A DNA stretch of 64,000 nt, from contig NC_134017.1 in assembly GCF_040712315.1 (NCBI RefSeq), positions 18,692,001 to 18,756,000 on the forward strand. Direction: 5' to 3'. A program made the position numbers and the translations under genes. This document shows positions 56,239 to 64,000 of the stretch, piece after piece. The notes under the pieces are model-generated. The model made no database searches and was not told where the DNA came from. It saw only the letters and a program-made list of their open reading frames with translations. The first letter of the stretch is position 1. Every line of letters starts with the position of its first letter. The stretch is from Castanea sativa. Its lineage: Eukaryota > Streptophyta > Magnoliopsida > Fagales > Fagaceae.

Positions 56239-56992
56239 TGTGGGGAGTAAAAGGACCTAAGCGGGCATTTGGGCCTTTGGGCTCTAGCAAGGAGGGCCGA
56301 TCTGTTCTTGAGCTAAGAATCTGTTAGTACTACGAATCGGCCCATACGCCAAGGGTCCGAGGGCACATCCGAGGGTGAGTTTCTCCTAAGACAGACCCAA
56401 GATAACTTGGAGATTTACTACGAAGGGCAAGACAGAATTCCGGAAAGACTGTTGGTTAAGAGGGAGAAACCCTGAACCTTCTAGATACACCGGTGTTAGA
56501 AAAATATCATGAGTAAAGGTTGCCACCTCTACATTAAAGACTCTGCACCTACCTCCCTGGCCGCATTAATGGGGAAGTGACCCCCGAACAGAGTAATCGA
56601 AACTTCCTTCACTATTCAAAGCGCACTAAGAGAAGAAATATCTAGAGGGAGTGGGGTTTGAGCAACACGTGGATAAAGCATCAGAAAAGAAGTATTTAAG
56701 GGGGGTGAAGGCCAAAGAAAAGAGGAGGCCAATCCTGAACCAAAAAGAAATTAAGAATTGTAATCTTTAAGAAAGAAGAGAGAAATAATACAAGTAGTCC
56801 TGGCTACGTCCGGAGGTCCATCTACATTTATCATTCATTATTTACAAGTGTTTGCACACCATAGCCTGTTATCAAGTTCTCAGTACTTCTACTCTAGATT
56901 TCAAGCCCACACTCTATAAATTTCATTATTTAAGGCTCATTGGGCCTGAGCCCATAATAGTCTTTGGGTCTAGGTGCAATTGTGCACTTACA
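56239..56992 (+). repeat. 3' LTR of element 3
   Basis: Starts TGTGGGGAGTAAAAGG and ends GCACTTACA, followed by TTTAT. It has several small differences from the 5' copy, including short losses near 56,790-56,820. Confidence 0.93.
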
Positions 56993-57613
56993 TTTATAAA
57001 TCACCTTAATTGCTATAACAGATATATTGTTGATAATTAAATAGACACGAATGCCATTCATTTCTTTATTCATACCAATATGCTTATTGACTTAAGCAGT
57101 TAATGGAATTAAACAAAATTTAGGACTCTGTTTTAACTTTGAGAATTATTAGCTTTGGGATGGTTTAATTATTTTTTAGTGTTATTCTTTATTTGAATAC
57201 AATGCAAGTGCTGAAATAAAAAAGAAGATGTTTGATCACTGTGAAAATGTTGTAACTTTATTTCAATAATTGCATTTGAATGAAATTAGTAAAACAATAC
57301 ATTCAAAATTTTCAGTGCATCTGAATGAAGTTAGGGACTAGTATATAGAATTACTATTCAGTCTCTTTTTTTTTTTTTTTTTTTTATTTTTTTTTATTAT
57401 AAGGAAATTACAGTGCTGACTCCAACGACACCGTTTTAGATCAGATGTCCTTGCCAATATCAATTCCATTCTCTGGCTCACAATTGACAATTCACAACGC
57501 ACGTTCAAACTCAGTAGTTCTCCATTTCTGATTCTCTCTTTCCATCACGACACTACCTACTCCACCATCTTCAACCATTTCCCAAAACCCTCGAAGCCCT
57601 AACCCTATAACTC
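56993..57613 (+). other. Upstream region of HPR2
   Basis: AT-rich, with a long T run at 57,367-57,397. The last 150 bp become C-rich with CTCTCTTTCC and look like a transcribed leader. No strong TATA box was identified. Confidence 0.5.
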
Positions 57614-60600
57614 ATGGAATCCATTGGCGTACTCATGCTCATCCCGATGAACACGTACCTGGAGCAAGAGCTCCAGAAACGCTACAACCTCTTCAAGCTC
57701 TGGACGGCTCCGCAGAAGCCGCAGTTCATCAAGGAGCACGCCAATTCGATCCGCGCCGTCGTCGGAAACGCCGGAGCCGGCGCCGATGCCGAGCTGATCG
57801 AGGCGTTGCCGAGGCTGGAGATCGTGTCGAGCTTCAGCGTGGGAGTGGACAAGATCGACCTCGCGAAGTGCAGGGAGAAGGGGATTAGGGTTACGAACAC
57901 CCCCGACGTGTTGACCGAAGACGTCGCCGACCTCGCCATCGGGCTCATGTTGGCTGTGCTGAGGAGGCTCTGTGAGAGCGATCGGTATGTGAGGAGTGGG
58001 AAGTGGAAGAAGGGAGACTACAAGTTGACTACTAAGGTTTCTCTTCTTTGCTTTCATTTTTTTTTTCTCTCTTTTTGAGTTTGTTAGGCATATTTGATAC
58101 ATTTTGTTAGGCATATTTGATACATTGCTTTAAATAACAGTTTTTAGTTATTTTGAAATCTGTAAGTTGTGTAAGAATAAGTGAAAATTCGTGTAATGTT
58201 GTTTAAAAACTGATAACATGTGTCATGGACCAATTATGCTCTTAATTTTTATGTCATGACATGACTTGGGAAATGTGCTAGTTACATCTGCACGATAATC
58301 CAAAAAAATTAGTTACTATTAAGGTTTTTGGAATATAAGAATTGGTTGAAATTGAATTTTATTTTTTGTGTAATTATTAAAAAAGAAAATGATGTGGGGC
58401 TCATGCTAAATAAAGGAAGTTGACAAACTACCCCATTTTAGTAATGTTTGCACTTGAGGAATTTACTAGTCACATCATCACGATATTCCAATAAAGTTAA
58501 GGTTTTTTTTAGTGATGATATACTTATGTATGATGTGAGACTCGTCATACATCCACGTATTGATTAACCAACTGAATTTGCATAGTGCCACATTTTAGGA
58601 ATGCATGTTTTGGAGGAATTTGGTAAACATGACTTAGATATATGGAATCTTGTTATTATGGAAAGAGTGGAATAGTCGGGTTTTTGTGGAGAGCTCTATA
58701 AACCAATTGCAGTCCCTGTTGAAGTGTTGATTCTTTTTTCTTTTTTTGGTTGCTCTAGGGTTTGGGGGTTTACTCGTTGTACTTCCATTCTTAAGTTTCA
58801 AAATTCCCTTAGCTTTTCTGTATATATATTTTTTTAGATACTTTGTGTTCATCACTGTGAACATGAACAAGCAAATTACTCAATGATATGCGTATGATGT
58901 GAGACTCAGCATGCAGTCACATAATGTTTAACAAACAAAATTCATTCACATGGTACCACATTTTTGTAATGCTTCACAATCGTTTGTTGAAATGCTTGTT
59001 CTTGATGAATTTGCTCATTTTGTTTATGTTTGGTGGCTTTAAAACTAAAAATTGTGTGTGTGCTGGTTTTGAAGCTTTTGGAAAGATTTAAATGGTTGAG
59101 TAATTGGTTTGGTTCTATTTGTACTAGTTGTTATTTGCTGGAAATGTGAATAGGATAGAGGGTTGAATTGGTTGCTGAAATGCTTCTTGTTAATGAGTGT
59201 GCAAATTTTGTTTATGTTTGGTGTCTGTTCTTTGTTGAATGTGTGTCTAATGGTTTTGAAGCTTTTGGAAAGATTTAAATGGTTGAGTAATTGGTTTGGT
59301 TCTATTTGTACTAGTTGTTATTTGCTGGGAATGTGAATAGGATAGAGGGTGGAATTGGTTGCTGAAATGCTTGTTGTTGATGAGTGTGCAAATTTTGTTT
59401 ATGTTTGGTGTCTGTTCTTTGTTGAATGTGTGTCTAATGGTTTTGAAGCTTTTGGAATGGCCGGTATGGTTGAGTGATTTTTATTTTTTGTTTGTACTAG
59501 TTGTTATATGCTAGAAGTGTGAATAGGATGCTGTATTTATCCCAAAAAAAAAAGTGTAGATAGGATGCGGAGGTTGAATTGGTAATGATTGTGAAAGATT
59601 GTGGCCGTATATGCCTGACTTATTGAACTGGAATTTTGATTTGGTTGCTCCTGAGCTCGATAATGCTGCAGTCAAAGGGCCAGTGGTGCTTACACTTACC
59701 CAAATCAGAACTAAATTCCAACATTCAAGGAAAAAAAAGAGAAAACTAAGAAAACATTTTGTATTAAAATTTTCAGATATTGTTGGGGGTCGATCATTAT
59801 TGCTTCCCCGTTTGTTTCTTTAGTTTCACTAAAACCAATCATTGTAGTGATTCATGAAGGAAGAAAGAAAATGTTATTGATGTGTTCGAGACAATTTTTT
59901 ATATGTGGATTGAGTTAAACTGTAGTAAAAGTTGGCCATTTGTTTTTGTTTCTATCTGAAAAAGAAGAATTTGATTTTGGGAGGTTGCTTTGCCAAAAGA
60001 ATTCATTTCTAGTAGTGAAGTGGAATTCTGATCACAGTTATTTTGTCTGTACTGAACTGTCTGTACCCCAGAAGATTGTCTAATCAACAGAGCCTTGAAC
60101 TGTAAGCCTAGAAGTCAAGCTTCCCTTCCTCTCTCAAGCTTAATCAATGTTGTCGGGTTAAAGTGGATGAGCCTTGGACTACATGTCTACATTTCATATC
60201 TTTTGTTGACAGATAGCTCCAGATTATGAGGTTGTCAATGGTCTTTACTTATAAGAGATACAGAGAGAGAGAGAGAGGAATTATAAGGTGGTCTGCATAT
60301 CCTTTTTGGTTTCATTGATAAGTGGTGTTTAACTCTTCGATGTCTATTGGATACTTTTTGTGATTGCATTACTAGAGTCCAATGCTAGTTATGCTATTGA
60401 TTACCAATTAAAGCATTTGGAAAAATTAGTTTAGGAAAAGAAGCATCCTATTATTCATTTGAATTATAAATGTTTTACTCAATATAAGCAGATTTTATGC
60501 AACAATATTTGAACCAACCTCTTGGACTGTGAACGAGGTACATCTGTATTAATGGTCAACAGTCTGTTTCTCATTCTTGATTGTGCAGAAGTAATTGCTT

Positions 60601-62822
60601 TTGGGTTAAATTAAGTATGTGGCTGACCTTGAATAATTTGTTGAAGATCCATAACCAGCCACAAAAATTTGGGACTAATGCTTTGTTGTTGCTGTTTTCT
60701 TTGTATAAACAGTGAAAAGTACTCAATGATTTTATATCTTTTCAAGTTCTCTGCTAAAGTGCTAAAGACATTCATTAATTTAATAATGCATTGGGCAGAA
60801 GGTTTTTCGGGGGAGAGTACAGGATGCTCAAACTGACTTATTCAGGTGGTTCCAAGTGCAAACAAATAACTAGCTGCATTATAATTATGTGACAGACACG
60901 AGTAAGATATTGATATTTTGGGATTGCTTGCTGTCATTTTGCCTTGCATTATGATACCATAGCTGCTGAAAATTGGAGATGGATGTGTATGAAATGGCAG
61001 CCATATGACTCCTACACATAGAATGAATGTATTAGTTGTATTAGTTAAAGTGAAGTGGTATACTACATAAACTTTATGACTTTAAACCATCTACAAGCCA
61101 TGTAAGTCAGATTGCAACCGTATGTCTGCTATGCATACAGTTAACAAGAACTTAACGTTTGAAACTTCAGTGTATGTGTATATCTGAAAGTGCAAGACAT
61201 TGTATTTCCTCTTAGCTAAATTGCTCAACGTTCGTTATTTAACTCTGTTAACTGCTAAGCTTGGTTATGTATGTTTGGCCAAGCTTGAGATTGTTTAATA
61301 AGAGTTTGTGTTTTTGGAAATTAGCCTTATCACACTTTTTTGTCCATGTTAGAATTCAATCCGCCTGCACATAGATTATGCACAATAGCAATTACAACAT
61401 AACTTAAACTTCACTAATTGATCCTTCTAACTCACCAAGATGTTGGCATCAAATAAACTTGTATTCTCATGTGTTTTTTGTGGGTTAGTTTCTTTAGGAG
61501 TTAGGCCAGCAGTATTGCATCAGCTTACTGTAAATTATGAAGAGCCTCATTGAGTGGGATTGATGTTGTTCAAGCTCAGCTTGTTAAAGAACAAAGCTTG
61601 AAACTAGGTTGGCTGATATATATGCTAAGGAACGAAAGCTTGAGTATTCATGAATTTTGTAGTGTCTATACGTCTTGGCTTCCTTTATATATATTATTGA
61701 CAAGATTATGCGTCTACAAATCTTTTATATTACCCCAAGCAAGCTATAGATGGATTTAGTTTGTGCCTTCTTTGGTAAGAATTCAAGTCGTTTATCTAGG
61801 CATTTCACTAGTGGCATAGAAACATCATATTTATTATGAAAGTAATTGAGTTCAACCTGTAGCATAATGAAATTATAGGTTGGAGCATGATATCGATGAG
61901 AGAAATTATCGAGGCACACACAACAAGAGGTTAATAGCTGCTGGTACAAAATATGCGTGATCAGTTTTGACACTTTAAAGGCAGTTAGATGTGGATATAA
62001 TGCACATAGATACTCTTGAGTAAGATATCAAAGTCAGATGGAAGTTTTGTAACTGTCTGGCAATTAAATGTCCTATGTTGTATATCAGAAAGTGTACTTG
62101 CCATTTGGTGTGATCTGCTTGATACTAGTTGTATGTTATAACAAAGTAATTAGGCCTGTCATATTATGCACGATACTTCCTTATATATTCATTATATTGC
62201 TCTTGACCAAGGACTCTACAAATCTATTGCCTTTTTACTCTTTTTCACATGCACTTCTTTCCTTTTCCTTTTAATAATATCCATTTCTTTCTTTATTTTG
62301 AAGTTCTCTGGAAAAACAGTTGGTATTATCGGTTTGGGAAGAATTGGGATGGCAGTTGCCAAGAGAGCTGAAGCATTTAACTGCCCAATCTGTTATTATT
62401 CAAGAACAGAAAAATCAGACACGAAGTACAAATACTATCCTAGTGTTGTTGAGTTAGCCTCCAACTGTCAAATTCTGGTTGTTGCTTGCCCGCTGACAGA
62501 AGAAACCCGGCATATCGTCAATCGTGAAGTCATGAATGCATTGGGTCCGAAGGGTGTTCTCATCAACATCGGGAGGGGCCCTCACGTCGATGAACCAGAG
62601 CTGGTATCTGCATTGGTTGAGGGTCGGTTAGGTGGGGCTGGTCTTGATGTGTATGAACATGAGCCTGAGGTACCTGAGGAACTCTTTGGTCTTGAAAATG
62701 TAGTCCTCTTGCCTCATGTAGGAAGTGGCACAGTGGAAACTCGGAAGGTCATGGCTGACCTTGTGCTTGGAAACCTTGAGGCTCACTTTTCGAACAAACC
62801 CCTGTTAACTCCACTGGTATGA
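57614..62822 (+). CDS. HPR2: Glyoxylate/hydroxypyruvate reductase, HPR2/HPPR type (D-2-hydroxyacid dehydrogenase)
   Basis: Cytosolic NADPH-preferring reductase of hydroxypyruvate and glyoxylate that backs up peroxisomal photorespiration; close relatives reduce 4-hydroxyphenylpyruvate. Exon 1 is 57614-58036 (141 codons) and exon 2 is 62304-62822, joined by a GT-AG intron of 4268 bp. The product has 313 residues, the usual family length. The nucleotide site GLGRIG starts at residue 151. The YYSRTEK loop puts Arg at 175, where NADH enzymes have Asp, and this favours NADPH. The catalytic triad is Arg232 (NIGRG), Glu261 (EHEPE) and His279 (LPHVGSG). It ends NKPLLTPLV with no peroxisomal targeting tripeptide, which supports a cytosolic place. 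Exon 1 is GC-rich compared with its surroundings. The frame is intact, so the gene is probably functional. Confidence 0.95.
58986..59580 (+). repeat. 187-bp tandem repeat in the HPR2 intron, about 3 copies
   Basis: The phrase GAAGCTTTTGGAAAGATTTA starts at 59071 and 59258 and, with changes, at 59445: exactly 187 bp apart. Flanking parts (TTTTGTTTATGTTTGGTG, GTACTAGTTGTTAT) repeat in register. A separate 24-bp tandem duplication (TTTGTTAGGCATATTTGATA) lies at 58,080-58,125. Confidence 0.88.
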
Positions 62823-63388
62823 TATCATTAAGGAATGTGAAGATTGGTTGGAAGCTCGCCTGCTGCGATCTTATATTTTCTTCAATTATGTAATTAATTG
62901 TTTCCAGAACTAGTCAAATGCATCTCAATGGAAGAAAAAACCTTAATAATTTTTCTGTTACATGTAAACATTAGAATCCGTATGTTTCAATGCAGGGCTG
63001 AGCTTTCTGATATATAAACACGCCTCTCTGAATCTCTTCCCCTCGATTACTCTATTCTTCTTTAAGTGAGGCTGTGTTTATATAGTCCAAAACTTTGATT
63101 TAAAGGCGTTTACTAGAGCAAATGATGTCTGTTCCTTTCAAAATTGTTTTGGGAGTTGGATACACGATATGTAAAGACTGAAGAGGAACGACGCCACCAA
63201 GGGGTTTGAAGAAGCAATGTATTGTAAGGGCAACCAATTTTTGTTTGCAACCATTGCTACCTAATTTTGTCCGGAAAAATAAACGCATCCAAATCCCTTC
63301 TAACTCTAGGCTTCTACATTCATGCAGATAACCAAAACTTTGCTCAAAACATTGTCACTATGCATCCATTTTGCATAGCTACTGTGAG
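62823..63388. other. 3' flank of HPR2
   Basis: Contains the HPR2 3' untranslated region. The short minus-strand ORF at 63100-63288 has no recognisable domain. No other gene seen. Confidence 0.5.
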
Positions 63389-64000
63389 CAGGGGAGTAGC
63401 CAGGAATAATTACTTGGGGGGAGGGGGGTTGTAGTAGAAATATACTAAAATATAATTCAACCAACTTTCATGTGATTCAAACCACGGAAATTGAAAACTA
63501 CAACGATAATTTTTCGGTTCTTTGTATGGATATTCTATGTTTCTAGGTTGATATATGGACCTGTTATAAGATAAGCAAGTCGAATTTCATCTTATTCGTT
63601 GATAAAGAATTCATATATTTATTTACGTGATCCTAGATCATGGTCTATCCCTTTAGATTGAATTCTTGAACATTTGGAGGGACACTTATCAAACATTGAA
63701 GTATCAACATTTATTTCTATAGATTACCTAAGTTTTGAATGACATACAACTTTTTCTTAAAAAATGCATTAATTATTTGTCATTTGCTCATTATTTGGCA
63801 CCTAATTTTAATCCAAAAAAAAAAAAACAATTCAAAAAATGATAAACTAACTTGGAAGAGAGATATAATAAATTATCATATACAATTCATTCTTACATAG
63901 TCCCATGACCCTCACCCCACCCGAATCCACTCAAGAGACAAACAACACAAAAGCCAAAAAGGCTGAGTCATAGAGCCAGAGGTTCAAGAATAAAGAATCC
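63389..64000. mobile_element. Left part of a hAT-like element, cut by the window edge
   Basis: CAGGGGAGTAGCCAGGAAT followed by a G-rich stretch strongly resembles the CAGGGGCGGAGCCAGGA ends of plant hAT elements and the two others in this window. The other end and the target duplication (expected to match ACTGTGAG at 63381-63388) are not in the window. Confidence 0.5.

Larger units (their letters stand above)
48539..56992 (+). mobile_element. Tat-lineage LTR retrotransposon, element 3 (RT-deleted, non-autonomous)
   Basis: Element of 8.45 kb with LTRs at 48539-49299 and 56239-56992 and a perfect duplication TTTAT (48534-48538, 56993-56997). It has a primer site, gag, protease, then a direct jump to the archaeal-type RNase H. 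Integrase, two subrepeats, the antisense gene (itself with a deletion), polypurine tract and 3' LTR follow. The whole RT and native RNase H are missing, so it could only move with enzymes from a relative. Stop codons and frameshifts also break gag, RNase H and integrase. Confidence 0.92.

Noticed and set aside
57605..58114. 169-residue minus-strand ORF
   Set aside because: Opposite strand of GC-rich HPR2 exon 1; the sense frame has clear family identity.
62166..62303. Upstream ORF extension of HPR2 exon 2 ([10 protein letters not shown]...)
   Set aside because: It is intron sequence. The AG at 62302-62303 and the match to [15 protein letters not shown] fix the exon start at 62304.

Overview
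This window is nuclear DNA of a flowering plant, most likely a woody eudicot; Fagales is a guess from the overall look and is not shown by the sequence. The evidence is spliced nuclear genes with plant-only products (photosystem I subunit PsaH, a PRONE-type RopGEF, a 313-residue hydroxy(phenyl)pyruvate reductase), a nuclear tRNA-Thr, AT-rich intergenic DNA, and dense nested transposons.

Layout. 0.6-2.3 kb: a GRF-type zinc-finger pseudogene (minus) split by a hAT-like element that itself holds a MITE. 3.7-15.3 kb: Ty3/gypsy Tat-lineage element 1 (minus), inserted into a MITE. 15.6-17.1 kb: a second hAT-like remnant, another copy of that MITE, and a 78-bp tandem repeat. 17.7-19.1 kb: PSAH (plus), with a tRNA-Thr(AGT) antisense in its second intron. 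20.4-23.3 kb: a complete RopGEF gene (minus), convergent with PSAH. 25.6-28.7 kb: several MITEs and fold-back elements. 30.1-45.6 kb: Tat element 2 (plus), 15.5 kb long because of a 5-kb tandem array. 46.2-48.1 kb: repeats and an unrecognised gene-like fragment. 48.5-57.0 kb: Tat element 3 (plus), with the reverse transcriptase deleted. 57.6-62.8 kb: the reductase gene HPR2 (plus), two exons around a 4.3-kb intron. The right edge holds the start of another hAT-like element.

The three Tat elements share one plan: LTR, tRNA-Asp-like primer site, gag, protease, RT, a native-type RNase H region followed by a second (archaeal-type) RNase H, integrase, a tandem subrepeat of about 151 bp, then a gene of about 2.5 kb on the opposite strand, polypurine tract and LTR. 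All three have perfect 5-bp target duplications (AATTC, TTAAC, TTTAT). The antisense gene keeps the same exon plan in all three, including a likely intron just before the ATG and a second exon of exactly 1007 bp in elements 1 and 2. It is the most interesting non-canonical coding unit in the window. The subrepeat is amplified to about 2, 7 and 34 copies in elements 3, 1 and 2.

Caution: parts of element 2 show a systematic loss or change of the A in CAG trinucleotides (and the complement), next to stretches where CAG is intact. This looks more like long-read consensus error at CHG-methylated sites than biological decay, so its frameshifts should not be trusted. All splice sites and identities were read by eye; no database search was run.
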